Source: an uncultured Collinsella sp.
Lineage (GTDB): Bacteria; Actinomycetota; Coriobacteriia; Coriobacteriales; Coriobacteriaceae
DNA length: 64,000 bases
Direction of reading: 5' to 3'
NCBI GenBank assembly: GCA_902494555.1
Contig: CABUTR010000007.1
Span: 16,217 to 80,216, forward strand
Shown here: piece by piece, positions 40,924 to 49,287 of the stretch
Layout of the letters: the number at the start of each line of letters is the position of its first letter
How positions within the stretch are numbered: the stretch's first letter is position 1
Notes under the pieces: model-generated
The model's database searches: none
Seen by the model: the letters and a program-made list of their open reading frames with translations, nothing else
What the model was told of the DNA's origin: nothing
Program-made: the position numbers and the translations under genes

Positions 40924-41904
40924 CTACTCGTCCAGAGCGGAAAGGTCGATACCCAGGGCCTCGGCCATCTCGTCGTTCTTGACGACGACCAGGTCCTTGC
41001 TCGAGAGGTGCACGATAGCCATATCCTCGGGCTTGGCTTCGCCCTTCAGGATCTTAACGGCCATCTCGCCCGCAGCGTGCCCCAGATCCTCATAGTTGAT
41101 GGAGAGGGTGAACAGGCCGCCGGCCATGCACATGCCCTCCTCGCCGGTCACGAAGGGGAGCTTGTTCTCCTTGCAGATCTGGCCGACCTGCGAAGCGCCT
41201 GCGGCGATGGTGTTGTCGGTGGGGGAGTAGAGCGCGTCGACCTTGCCCACGGCGGACTCGACGACGGACTGGATCTCGTTGGAGCTCGAGACGGTGAAGT
41301 CAGTGTACTCCAGGCCCAGCTTGTCGAGCTCCTTCTTGGCGGCCTTGATCTGAACGTCGGAGTTGGACTCGGCGGTACAGTAGAGCAGGCCGACCTTTTT
41401 AACGTCGGGCAGGACCTTCTGCATCATCTCGAGCTGCTCGGCGACCGGGGTGAGGTCGGAAGCGCCGGTGACGTTGGTGCCGGGCTTGTCGTTGTCCTGG
41501 ACCAGGCCGGAGGCGGCGTAGTCGGTGATGGCACAGCCCACGATGGGGATATCGGCCGTGGCGCCGGCGGCAGCCTGCGCGGCGGGCGTGGCGATGGCAT
41601 AAATCAGGTTGACGTTGTCGCCCACAAACTTGTCGGCAATGGACTTACACGTGGACTGGTCGTTCTGGGCGTTCTTCTGGTCGATCTTGACCTTAAGGCC
41701 GCTCTCCTTGATGGCCTTGACAAAGCCGTCGTTGGCGGCATCGAGTGCGGAGTGCTCGGTGAGTTGCAGAACGCCGATGGTGTAGTCGGAACCGGCGGCT
41801 GCAGAGCCGGAACCAGAGTTGCCACCGCATCCGGCGAGCGGGGCGAGCGCGAGCAGGCCAGCGGAGACCAGAAGGCTCCTGCGGCTGATGGTGATGTCCT
41901 TCAT
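40924..41904 (-). CDS. ABC substrate-binding lipoprotein (TrpX-like)
   Basis: 326 residues. The signal peptide with lipobox LAPLAGC (Cys about 26) marks a membrane-tethered lipoprotein, and a Gly/Ser linker follows. The mature part reads YTIGVLQLTEHSALDAANDGFVKAI, IYAIATPAAQAAAGATADIPIVGCAI and GVEYTDFTV-like blocks of the ABC_sub_bind family, whose members bind tryptophan, tyrosine or related ligands. The ATG at 41904 follows GGGGG. It is first of the three transporter genes; the specific ligand cannot be read from sequence. Confidence 0.88.
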   Translation of the reverse strand: MKDITISRRSLLVSAGLLALAPLAGCGGNSGSGSAAAGSDYTIGVLQLTEHSALDAANDGFVKAIKESGLKVKIDQKNAQNDQSTCKSIADKFVGDNVNLIYAIATPAAQAAAGATADIPIVGCAITDYAASGLVQDNDKPGTNVTGASDLTPVAEQLEMMQKVLPDVKKVGLLYCTAESNSDVQIKAAKKELDKLGLEYTDFTVSSSNEIQSVVESAVGKVDALYSPTDNTIAAGASQVGQICKENKLPFVTGEEGMCMAGGLFTLSINYEDLGHAAGEMAVKILKGEAKPEDMAIVHLSSKDLVVVKNDEMAEALGIDLSALDE

Positions 41905-41964
41905 ATCATTACCCCCAGTATAAAAATGGCTGGAAACACTGCACTGGGACAAAGTGCAAGTGGA

Positions 41965-41995
41965 ACTATAGTAGCGCTGATGTCCATTTTTACAA
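41965..41995 (-). promoter_or_regulatory. Candidate promoter of the ABC operon
   Basis: On the minus strand TTGTAA (41990-41995) and TATAGT (41965-41970) are separated by 19 bases. A small inverted repeat, TGCACT/AGTGCA (about 41940-41958), lies just downstream and could be an operator. Confidence 0.45.
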
Positions 41996-42064
41996 CAGCT
42001 CGGCGGGTTTTTTAATACAGAACCGGATGGGCGGTACGGGTAGTCGAATGGACGGCGGAGGGCC

Positions 42065-42850
42065 TTATGCGGCGGAGGCGGCGTCGTCCTCGTCCAAGGC
42101 GGCGAAGAGCTTCTTGCCATCGAGGAGACGTGTGGTGACGTTTCTCATGCGGCCGATCTCAACGGTGCGCAGCGTGTCGTCGGCGCCTCGGGCGTCATAG
42201 ACCGTTCCCAGCAAATACGAGATGCCGTCTCGTTGCTTGATGGCAAAGGGCCGGAGTGTCATCCGTGCCACTTCGACCTCTCCGCGTGCCGTGACACTCG
42301 AAATATCAAAACTCACCGTGGTTCCGTGGTCGATGGCCTGCTCGATGAGCTCGCAGGCATCGATGCGCTTGACAGGCGTGTGCGTGGTCTTGGTGGATTT
42401 GCCGCCCACGCTTGGAGCGGGCTCGGGTGCATCGAGGTAGCCGCGAACGTCGGCGCTCGCCATGGCGACCAAGTGCTGCGCCATGCTCTTTCGAATGGCG
42501 ATGGGCGTGGAGCGGTTGCGCATGACCATACCGTGGAGCCGGATGATCTCTTCGTCGGTGAGCGGACGGGTCAAGAGCCGATAACCCACGCCGCGCTTGT
42601 ACTCAATTTCGTATCCGGCATGGCGAAGTGCGGAGATGGCGGTGTAGATGCTGCGCCGCGCCGCCGAGATGGGCATGCGGGCGGGGTCGTCGGGATGGGC
42701 GAGGCGCCGGATCAACTCATCGGAAAGCATGGCCTTGTCCTCGCCGGTGTTTTCGCTTAATAGTTGCAGGATGCGAACGGCGCGATAGGCTGCCATCGAG
42801 GCGGCGCCCCTCGTCGTGGTCTCGTAAGTTTCAACAGCGGTTTCGGTCAT
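42065..42850 (-). CDS. HTH/WYL-type transcriptional regulator
   Basis: 261-residue DNA-binding protein. Residues about 12-85 form a winged helix (AAYRAVRILQLLSENT, SIYTAISALRHAGYEIEYKRGVGYRL). The rest contains a WYL-like ligand domain (VEVARMTLRPFAIKQRDGISYLLGTVYDA, then a C-terminal RLLDGKKLFA). ATG 42850 is preferred to GTG 42859 because AAAGGA is directly before the GTG. It is on the same strand and just upstream of the ABC operon, so it may control it. Confidence 0.75.
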   Translation of the reverse strand: MTETAVETYETTTRGAASMAAYRAVRILQLLSENTGEDKAMLSDELIRRLAHPDDPARMPISAARRSIYTAISALRHAGYEIEYKRGVGYRLLTRPLTDEEIIRLHGMVMRNRSTPIAIRKSMAQHLVAMASADVRGYLDAPEPAPSVGGKSTKTTHTPVKRIDACELIEQAIDHGTTVSFDISSVTARGEVEVARMTLRPFAIKQRDGISYLLGTVYDARGADDTLRTVEIGRMRNVTTRLLDGKKLFAALDEDDAASAA

Positions 42851-42967
42851 GGCGCCCACGTCCTTTCCGTTTTGGGTGGCGACGGTATGGAGCCTAGGAC
42901 GCGGGGCTTTCCCAGGGGTGCAGGACGCCCTGGGCGGTCGGTAGCCGTCGGCAAGCGGCGGGTCGAG

Positions 42968-43030
42968 TTTTCAACAGCCCCGCCCAACTGACCAAAAACT
43001 TGCCAAAAGCTTGACGGATGCTGTTGAAAA
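42968..43030. repeat. Inverted repeat between regulator and asnS
   Basis: TTTTCAACAGC (42968-42978) and GCTGTTGAAAA (43020-43030) are perfect 11-bp arms, 41 bases apart. The right arm merges with the T-run of the asnS terminator. Confidence 0.5.
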
Positions 43031-43059
43031 AAGCGCCCCTCGGCTTGCCGAGAGGCGCT
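43025..43059 (-). terminator. asnS terminator
   Basis: On the minus strand AGCGCCTCTCGG pairs with CCGAGGGGCGCT with one G-T pair, followed by TTTTTT. Confidence 0.85.
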
Positions 43060-43099
43060 GGCGTGATGCGCTGGAACGCGTTTGGTGGCGCTGTGGCGA

Positions 43100-44503
43100 T
43101 TAGAAGTCGGCGTTGCCCACGGTGCGCGGGTGCGGCAGGACGTCGCGGATGTTGCCCACACCGGTCAGATACATGACCAAGCGCTCGAAGCCCAGACCGT
43201 AGCCGGCGTGCTTGCAGGAACCGTAGCGGCGCAGGTCAAGGTAGTACTTGTACTGCTCGGGATTCATGCCCAGGTCCTTGATGCGGGCTTCGAGCAGATC
43301 CAGGCGCTCCTCGCGCTGGGAGCCGCCGATAATCTCGCCGATACCGGGAACCAGACAGTCGGCGGCGGCGACGGTCTTGCCGTCCTCGTTCATGCGCATG
43401 TAGAACGCCTTGATCTCGGCCGGGTAGTCGGTTACGAAGGTCGGGCGCTTAAAGTGCTCCTCGGTCAGGAAACGCTCGTGCTCGGTCTGCAGGTCGATGC
43501 CCCAGCTCACGGGATAGTCAAACTTGTGACCGGCGGCGACGGCCTGCTCCAGGATTTCGACGGCCTCGGTGTAGGTAACGCGGGCAAAGTCGGAGTTTGC
43601 CACGTGGTCCAGGCGCTCGATCAGGCCCTTGTCCACAAACTTGTTGAGCATGTTGAGCTCGTCGGGGCAGGTGGCCATAACGTCCTTGAGGACATACTTG
43701 AGCATGGCCTCGGCGTTGTCCATGTAGTCGTTGAGGTCGGCGAAGGCCATCTCGGGCTCGATCATCCAAAACTCGGCGGCGTGGCGCGTGGTGTTGGAGT
43801 TTTCGGCGCGGAAGGTAGGGCCAAAGGTGTACACGTCGCCAAAGGCCATGGCAAAGTTCTCGGCATTGAGCTGGCCGGACACGGTGAGGCTCGCGTGCTT
43901 GCCAAAGAAGTCCTGGCTCCAGTCGACCTCGCCGGACTCGGTGAGGGGCGGATTTTTGGGGTCGAGCGTGGTTACGCGGAACATCTCGCCGGCGCCCTCG
44001 CAGTCACTCGTGGTGATGATGGGGGTGTTGACGTAGACAAAGCCCTGCTCCTGGAAGAAGCGGTGGATGGCGGCAGCCGCGACAGAACGGATGCGGAACA
44101 CGGCGCGGAACAGGTTGGTGCGCGGGCGCAGGTGCTGTTGGGTGCGCAGGAACTCGACGGTTGCGCGCTTCTTCTGCAGCGGGTAATCCGGGGCGCTCGT
44201 GCCCTCGACCTCGATGGAAGTGGCAGAAAGCTCGAAAGGCTGGGGCGCATCGGGGGTCAGCTTGACGGTGCCGGTGCAAATGAGTGCGGCCGAGACGTTT
44301 TGATGGGCGATCTCGTCGTAGTTGTCGAGCGCCTCGCGGTTCATGACGACCTGCAGGTCGCGGAAGCAGCTGCCGTCGTTGAGCGTAACAAAGCCAAAGT
44401 TCTTCATGTCGCGGATGGACTTGACCCAGCCGGCGACGGTGACGGTCTGGCCGCCAAGCGACTCGGCATCGGCGTAAAGCTGCGCGATTTTGGTGCGGTT
44501 CAC
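43100..44503 (-). CDS. asnS: Asparaginyl-tRNA synthetase
   Basis: Class-IIb synthetase charging tRNA-Asn; 467 residues, the usual AsnRS length. The OB-fold anticodon domain (VTVAGWVKSIRDMKNFGFVTLNDGS) is followed by motif 2 (GPTFRAENSNTTRHAAEFWMIEPE) and motif 3 (GYGLGFERLVMYLTG). The start is GTG at 44503, right after GGGAGG; upstream ATGs in frame lack a site. Having both asnB and asnS means asparagine is made free and charged directly. Confidence 0.94.
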   Translation of the reverse strand: MNRTKIAQLYADAESLGGQTVTVAGWVKSIRDMKNFGFVTLNDGSCFRDLQVVMNREALDNYDEIAHQNVSAALICTGTVKLTPDAPQPFELSATSIEVEGTSAPDYPLQKKRATVEFLRTQQHLRPRTNLFRAVFRIRSVAAAAIHRFFQEQGFVYVNTPIITTSDCEGAGEMFRVTTLDPKNPPLTESGEVDWSQDFFGKHASLTVSGQLNAENFAMAFGDVYTFGPTFRAENSNTTRHAAEFWMIEPEMAFADLNDYMDNAEAMLKYVLKDVMATCPDELNMLNKFVDKGLIERLDHVANSDFARVTYTEAVEILEQAVAAGHKFDYPVSWGIDLQTEHERFLTEEHFKRPTFVTDYPAEIKAFYMRMNEDGKTVAAADCLVPGIGEIIGGSQREERLDLLEARIKDLGMNPEQYKYYLDLRRYGSCKHAGYGLGFERLVMYLTGVGNIRDVLPHPRTVGNADF

Positions 44504-44549
44504 GTATCCTCCCATAACGGTTGAATGATAGTTATCCATACAGTTCGAT

Positions 44550-44558
44550 ATTCTAGCA
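44550..44558 (-). promoter_or_regulatory. Extended -10 of asnS
   Basis: The minus strand reads TGCTAGAAT, 47 bases upstream of the GTG start. The -35 is weak. Confidence 0.45.
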
Positions 44559-44613
44559 GCTCGGCTCATTTGGGCTATACAGATAAGGCATTGGCGGGAT
44601 GGTTTTTCAAACG

Positions 44614-44647
44614 AAAAGCGCCCGCGGCCAAATGGTCGCGGGCGCTT
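44614..44647 (-). terminator. Terminator of the EIIA gene
   Basis: AAGCGCCCGCG/CGCGGGCGCTT perfect 11-bp stem with TTTT on the minus-strand 3' side. Confidence 0.85.
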
Positions 44648-44684
44648 GACGAGGTGCCTTTTGGCTGTGTGGCGCGGGGCCTGG

Positions 44685-45248
44685 CTACTTGGTCTTGGCT
44701 ACCAGCAGCGGGTCGCCAAGCTTGACGAGCGGGTTGCCGCCGATAAGCGTTCCGGACTCGCCGACATGGTCGATGCTCTTAAGACGATCGAGCTCGGAGA
44801 CGATGACGGTCACGATGTCCTCGTGACCAGCGGCCTTAATGGCCTCGCGGTCGAAGCTGATGAGCGGCTGGCCTGCCTTGACCACATCGCCCATCTCGAC
44901 AAAGCGGGCAAAACCCTTGCCGTTCATTTCCACGGTGCCCAGGCCAACATGGATGAACACGCGAAGACCGTCCTCGGTGATCATGCCAATGGAGTGGTTG
45001 GTGACAGTGGTGGCGCCGATGCGGCCGTTGGCGGGCGCATAGATGGTGCCGGTAATGGGCTCGATGCCATAGCCCTGGCCAAGCATGCCCGAGGCGATCG
45101 TCTCGTCGGGAACCTCGTCCAGGTTGACGAGCACGCCGTTGACGGGGGCATAGATGACGCCTTCGCGGGTGGCGAAGCTTGCTGCGGGCGGAACGGACGC
45201 CTCGCCGGTCGAGGTGAAGGTGGACTTAAGCGAATCGAGCAGACCCAT
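44685..45248 (-). CDS. PTS glucose-family EIIA component (Crr-like)
   Basis: Cytosolic phosphocarrier of 187 residues, passing phosphate from HPr to a EIIB domain. The EIIA-Glc fold is clear: GVIYAPVNGVLVNLDEVPD, GYGIEPITGTIYAPANG, and the active-site strand GLRVFIHVGLGTVEMNGKGF with the phospho-His; the other His is in NHSIGM. GGAGG fixes the start. It stands alone. It is the only EIIA in the window and so a candidate partner for the EIIBC at 54.3 kb, which lacks its own IIA. Confidence 0.9.
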   Translation of the reverse strand: MGLLDSLKSTFTSTGEASVPPAASFATREGVIYAPVNGVLVNLDEVPDETIASGMLGQGYGIEPITGTIYAPANGRIGATTVTNHSIGMITEDGLRVFIHVGLGTVEMNGKGFARFVEMGDVVKAGQPLISFDREAIKAAGHEDIVTVIVSELDRLKSIDHVGESGTLIGGNPLVKLGDPLLVAKTK

Positions 45249-45491
45249 AGTTGCCTCCAACTTAAATAGGCGCATATCGCGCGTTTGGTTTGCCGGAAAC
45301 GTTTCATATGTGTTTCGCGGCTTGGTCAACGCCCCTATTCTACGCTGCTCAGCGATACCTCTGAGCTGGGATTATGTGATATATCAGTTGGAGGGAAACT
45401 TATTGCCGGAGAGTTTCTACGTCCTGCACCCAACTGGGGTACGCTTAGATGCGAAAAAAGAGTGCGCAAAATTTGCGCGAAGGGAGCACAT

Positions 45492-46394
45492 ATGATTGTC
45501 GAGAACCATGCGCTGTGGGGCGAGGAGACGACCGAGGATTATCCGGCGACCTTTACGTATCTGGGTGCCGAGCCGCTGCCCGATAAACCGAATGGCCGCC
45601 GCCCCGCGGTGATCATCTGCGGCGGAGGCGGGTTTACGCATATCGCTCCGCACGAGCAGGACCCGGTGGCGTTTGCATTTTTGGACCGCGGCTACCAGGC
45701 CTTTGTGCTCAACTATGTCACGAGTTCTACGGGTGACGTGAGCTTTCCGCACCCCCAGGCAGATCTTGCCAAGATGGTCGCCACGGTGCGCGCGAATGCC
45801 GACGAGTGGCATGTCGACCCCAAGCGCGTGTGCGTCGTGGGCTTTTCTGCTGGCGGCATGATTTGCGCCTCGCTGGCAACACAGTGGAAGACCAGCCCCT
45901 TTGCGGCACTTGCCGGGGCGCGTCCGGACGACATTCGTCCCGATGCCGTGGTGCTGGGCTATCCATTGCTCGACTTTGCCTATGTGCGCGACATGCAGAC
46001 GCGCGATCCGCGCATTGACTTGCGTGTGCCCAAGACGGGCGGCAAGACGGGGCGCGATCTTCTCAACGACTACCTGTCGATGGTGACGGGTGGCGAGGCA
46101 ACTGACGAGCATTTGGCCGATATCTGCCCCACCACGCATGTTTCGCGTCAGATGCCGCCGACCTTTGTGTGGGGCGTGTCCGACGACAAGACGGCGCCGA
46201 TCGCGCAGGTCTATCCGTTTGCGCAGCGCATGGCCGAGGAAGGCGTCGCATGCGAGATGCACGTCTTTGATCAGGGCGGCCACGGCCTTTCGCTCGGCAA
46301 CGCCAACACCGCGGTCGACAACGAGGACAAGCAGGTGGCGGTCCGCCCCTGGATTCGCCTGGCCTTCCGCTTCCTGGAGCGCCACGGGTTTTAG
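45492..46394 (+). CDS. Alpha/beta-hydrolase, probable acetyl-esterase type
   Basis: 300-residue cytosolic hydrolase. RPAVIICGGGGFTHI provides the oxyanion loop, VVGFSAGGMI the nucleophile elbow (GxSxG), PPTFVWGVSDDKTAPI the Asp and FDQGGHGLSL the catalytic His. The pattern resembles acetylxylan-esterase-like and BD-FAE enzymes; the substrate is unknown. The ATG at 45492 follows AAGGGAG; the frame is open 69 codons further without a site. The last base of the stop codon is the first base of an R1 element. Confidence 0.85.
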   Translation: MIVENHALWGEETTEDYPATFTYLGAEPLPDKPNGRRPAVIICGGGGFTHIAPHEQDPVAFAFLDRGYQAFVLNYVTSSTGDVSFPHPQADLAKMVATVRANADEWHVDPKRVCVVGFSAGGMICASLATQWKTSPFAALAGARPDDIRPDAVVLGYPLLDFAYVRDMQTRDPRIDLRVPKTGGKTGRDLLNDYLSMVTGGEATDEHLADICPTTHVSRQMPPTFVWGVSDDKTAPIAQVYPFAQRMAEEGVACEMHVFDQGGHGLSLGNANTAVDNEDKQVAVRPWIRLAFRFLERHGF

Positions 46395-46580
46395 TTACGG
46401 CGTTTTACCAAACGCCGTAACCACTTGCCGCTGCGCCGTTGGTTCCGCCGTTCTAACGAACGGCGGACCGGTCGACGCTGCAAGCCCGCCAGAGCGGCAA
46501 TCTGACGTTCAGCTTCGGCGGCATGACCAGAAGGTCAATGCCGCCTCGCTTCGCGTCACCTTGCTCGCTCTGGCGGGCTT
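46394..46580. repeat. R1 palindromic element, copy 2
   Basis: Hairpin GTTACGGCGTTT/AAACGCCGTAAC (46394-46421), an extra hairpin with arms CCGCCGTTC/GAACGGCGG (46441-46469), and a 99-bp palindrome (46482-46580) with the same outer arms as copy 1. In the middle stem TGCC/GGCA of copy 1 is TGAC/GTCA here: a compensatory pair change. Confidence 0.8.
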
Positions 46581-46631
46581 TCGCTGTCCGCGCCAAAACA
46601 TCGGCGTTGCCATGGCCCAGATGCGGCGCTC

Positions 46632-46674
46632 GGGGACGTTCCTTTTGTGCCGGTACTTGGGGACGGCCCTTGCA
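46632..46674. repeat. GGGGACG REP-like pair
   Basis: Two GGGGACGnnCC words with ttttgtgccggtact between them. They resemble REP sequences mobilised by Y1 (RAYT) transposases in other bacteria; no transposase gene is in the window. Confidence 0.4.
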
Positions 46675-46686
46675 CCGATCTGTTGA

Positions 46687-46756
46687 TTGAACGTCGCTGT
46701 GTGTTCGCGCTATCATGCATGGTTACAATTGGTTAGCCATGGCAAACGGTTAGCCA
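46687..46756 (+). promoter_or_regulatory. feoAB promoter with tandem GGTTAGCCA
   Basis: TTGAAC (46687-46692), 18 bases, TATCAT (46711-46716). Downstream are two direct copies of GGTTAGCCA (46731-46739, 46748-46756). GGTTAGCC is the core of DtxR/IdeR iron boxes, so iron repression is likely; the outer arms match poorly. Confidence 0.5.
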
Positions 46757-46805
46757 AGATAAACAAAATGCAACGCCCAGTGGGCGCTGGGGGAGGAACA
46801 CGGAC

Positions 46806-49166
46806 GTGAAGCTCGATACACTCGAGATTGGAAAGGACGCCGTTGTCGCATCGGTGGCATCGGACGATCAGGCACTCCGACAGCATATTTTGGACATGGG
46901 TCTAACGCCGGGCACCGAAGTCACCATGATGAAGTACGCCCCTATGGGCGACCCGCTCGAGATTCGCCTGCGTGGCTACGAGTTGACGCTGCGCAAGGAC
47001 GATGCCGCTCGCATCGAGCTCGTGGGCATTCACGATACCGATATGGGTCCGCGCGCCAACGCCGCAATCGGCACGACGGAGCATCCGGCACTCGGCGAGG
47101 GGACGTATTCGCCCCGTGCGGCAAAGACGGCCGTGCCCGAGGGCGCGCCGCTGCACTTTGCCCTCGCCGGCAACCAAAACTGCGGCAAGACCACGTTATT
47201 CAACCAGCTGACGGGCTCCAACCAGCATGTCGGTAACTTTCCCGGCGTGACGGTCGACCGCAAGGACGGCACTATCCGTAACCACCCCGAGGCGAGCGTT
47301 ACCGACTTGCCCGGTATTTACTCGTTGTCGCCGTACACGGGCGAAGAGGTCGTGAGCCGTCAGTTCATCCTCGACGAGCGCCCGGACGCCATCATCGACA
47401 TCATTGACGCCACCAACATCGAGCGTAACCTGTACCTGACGCTGCAGCTTATGGAGCTCGATCGTCCCATGGTCATCGCGCTCAACATGATGGACGAGGT
47501 GACGGCCAACGGCGGCGCCGTGGACGTCAACCTGCTCGAGAGCCTGCTGGGCGTGCCTGTTGTTCCCATTAGCGCTGCTCGCAACGAGGGTATTGGCGAG
47601 TTGGTGGATCATGCCTTGCACGTGGCGCGGTTCCGCGAGCGCCCCGGTCGCTTGGACTTCTGCGCGCCCGATGGTCCAGACGGCGGCGCGCTGCATCGCT
47701 GCATTCACGGCATCGCCAACCTTATCGAGGACCATGCCGCGACGGCGCATATCCCGGTGCGTTTTGCGGCGACCAAGCTGGTTGAGGGCGACGAGCTGGT
47801 GACCGAGGCGCTTCATCTGGACCGTAACGAACTTGACGCCATCGAGCACATCATTACCCAGATGGAGGGTGAGGCCGGTACCGACCGTCTATCTGCACTG
47901 GCCGACATGCGCTTCGGCTTTATCGGCGACGTGTGTGGGCGCTGCGTCGTCAAGCCGCACGAGAGCCGCGAGCACGTGCGTTCCGTCAAGATCGACCGCA
48001 TCCTGACGGGTCGCTACACGGCCATTCCGGCGTTCCTGGTGATCATGGGTCTCGTCTTTTGGCTGACATTTGGCGTGATCGGCGCGGCGTTGCAGGGACT
48101 TATGGAGGACGGCATCGCTGCCATCATCGCCTCGGCCGATGCGGGCCTCAAGGCGTTCGGCACCAACGACGTGGTGCGCTCGCTGGCTGTCGACGGCGTG
48201 CTTACGGGCGTGGGCAGCGTACTGACCTTCCTGCCGATTATCGTCGTGCTCTTTTTGTTCCTCTCCATTCTGGAAGACTCCGGCTACATGGCGCGCGTGG
48301 CCTTTGTCATGGATAAAGTGCTGCGTCGCTTTGGCCTGTCGGGCCGCAGCTTCGTGCCCATGCTTGTCGGTTTTGGCTGCACCGTGCCGGCTATCATGTC
48401 GACCCGTACGCTCCCATCCGAGCACGACCGCAAGATGACGGTCATGCTCACGCCGTTCATGAGCTGTTCGGCCAAGTTGCCGGTCTACGGTCTGCTGTGC
48501 GGGGCGTTTTTCCCGCAGGCGACGGTTCCCGCCATGGTCTCGCTCTATCTGATTGGCATTGCGGTCGGTTGCATCGCGGCTTTGGTGCTCAATCGCACGG
48601 CATTTAAGGGTGACCCGGTGCCGTTTATCATGGAGCTTCCCAATTACCGCCTGCCGAGCGTCAAGACGACGGTGATGCTGGCATGGGATAAGGCCAAGGA
48701 CTTTATTACCAAGGCCTTTACCATTATCTTTGCCGCTACCGTGGTCATCTGGTTCCTCCAGACGTTCGATATCCGCTTTAATGTGGTCGCCGATCAGTCG
48801 CAGAGTCTGCTTGCCGGTCTGGGTAGCATTATCGCGCCGGCGCTGGCGCCGCTCGGCTTTGGCGATTGGCGTGCATCCACGGCGCTCGTCACCGGACTTA
48901 TCGCCAAGGAGAGCGTCATCTCGACCCTCACCGTGCTTTTGGGTGCAACGTCGCCCGCGGCACTGTCGACCATGTTTTCGCCGTTCACCGCCTATGTGTT
49001 CCTGGTCTTTACGCTGCTGTACCCGCCCTGCGTGGCTGCCATCGGCGCCGTCAAGAGCGAGCTGGGTGCGCGCTATGCCGTTGCCGTGTTCGCGTTTCAG
49101 GTGACGGTCGCCTGGATCGTGGCGTTTGTCGTGCATTCGGCGGGTATATTGCTGGGGTTGGCTTAG
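46806..49166 (+). CDS. feoB: Ferrous iron transporter, FeoA-FeoB fusion
   Basis: Inner-membrane Fe(II) importer of 786 residues. Residues 1-75 are a FeoA (SH3-like) domain (VASVASDDQALRQHILDMGLTPGTEV), then a linker. The G-domain is near 118-290: GNQNCGKTTLFNQLTGS, NFPGVTVDRKDG, DLPGIYSL and LNMMDE. A GDI-like helical domain follows, then the membrane domain with two Gate motifs (VGFGCTVPAIMSTRTL and CSAKLPVYGLLCGAFFP). GTG start after GGGGAGG. Elsewhere FeoA is usually a separate gene. Confidence 0.95.
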   Translation: MKLDTLEIGKDAVVASVASDDQALRQHILDMGLTPGTEVTMMKYAPMGDPLEIRLRGYELTLRKDDAARIELVGIHDTDMGPRANAAIGTTEHPALGEGTYSPRAAKTAVPEGAPLHFALAGNQNCGKTTLFNQLTGSNQHVGNFPGVTVDRKDGTIRNHPEASVTDLPGIYSLSPYTGEEVVSRQFILDERPDAIIDIIDATNIERNLYLTLQLMELDRPMVIALNMMDEVTANGGAVDVNLLESLLGVPVVPISAARNEGIGELVDHALHVARFRERPGRLDFCAPDGPDGGALHRCIHGIANLIEDHAATAHIPVRFAATKLVEGDELVTEALHLDRNELDAIEHIITQMEGEAGTDRLSALADMRFGFIGDVCGRCVVKPHESREHVRSVKIDRILTGRYTAIPAFLVIMGLVFWLTFGVIGAALQGLMEDGIAAIIASADAGLKAFGTNDVVRSLAVDGVLTGVGSVLTFLPIIVVLFLFLSILEDSGYMARVAFVMDKVLRRFGLSGRSFVPMLVGFGCTVPAIMSTRTLPSEHDRKMTVMLTPFMSCSAKLPVYGLLCGAFFPQATVPAMVSLYLIGIAVGCIAALVLNRTAFKGDPVPFIMELPNYRLPSVKTTVMLAWDKAKDFITKAFTIIFAATVVIWFLQTFDIRFNVVADQSQSLLAGLGSIIAPALAPLGFGDWRASTALVTGLIAKESVISTLTVLLGATSPAALSTMFSPFTAYVFLVFTLLYPPCVAAIGAVKSELGARYAVAVFAFQVTVAWIVAFVVHSAGILLGLA

Positions 49167-49207
49167 CTATTTATTGATGGCGTAACCTCTGTATATCAAG
49201 TTGATTG

Positions 49208-49242
49208 CGGCCCCGCATCTGTTACTGACGGATGCGGGGCCG
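49208..49242 (+). terminator. feoAB terminator
   Basis: CGGCCCCGCATC with GATGCGGGGCCG, perfect 12-bp stem, with only a weak T-run after it. Confidence 0.65.
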
Positions 49243-49248
49243 TTGCTA

Positions 49249-49254
49249 TATAAT
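49249..49254 (+). promoter_or_regulatory. -10 of the MFS gene
   Basis: Perfect TATAAT 33 bases before the MFS start. The -35 would fall in the preceding hairpin and is poor. Confidence 0.45.
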
Positions 49255-49287
49255 CGCCTCCGCTCAAAATGATTGGAGACGTTATAT

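Larger units (their letters stand above)
46395..46805. other. Gap between esterase and feoAB
   Basis: About 410 bases without a gene: R1 copy 2 and its conserved flank to about 46620, a REP-like pair GGGGACG-tt-CC and GGGGACG-gc-CC (46632-46674), then the feoAB promoter and a tandem operator-like repeat. Confidence 0.6.
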
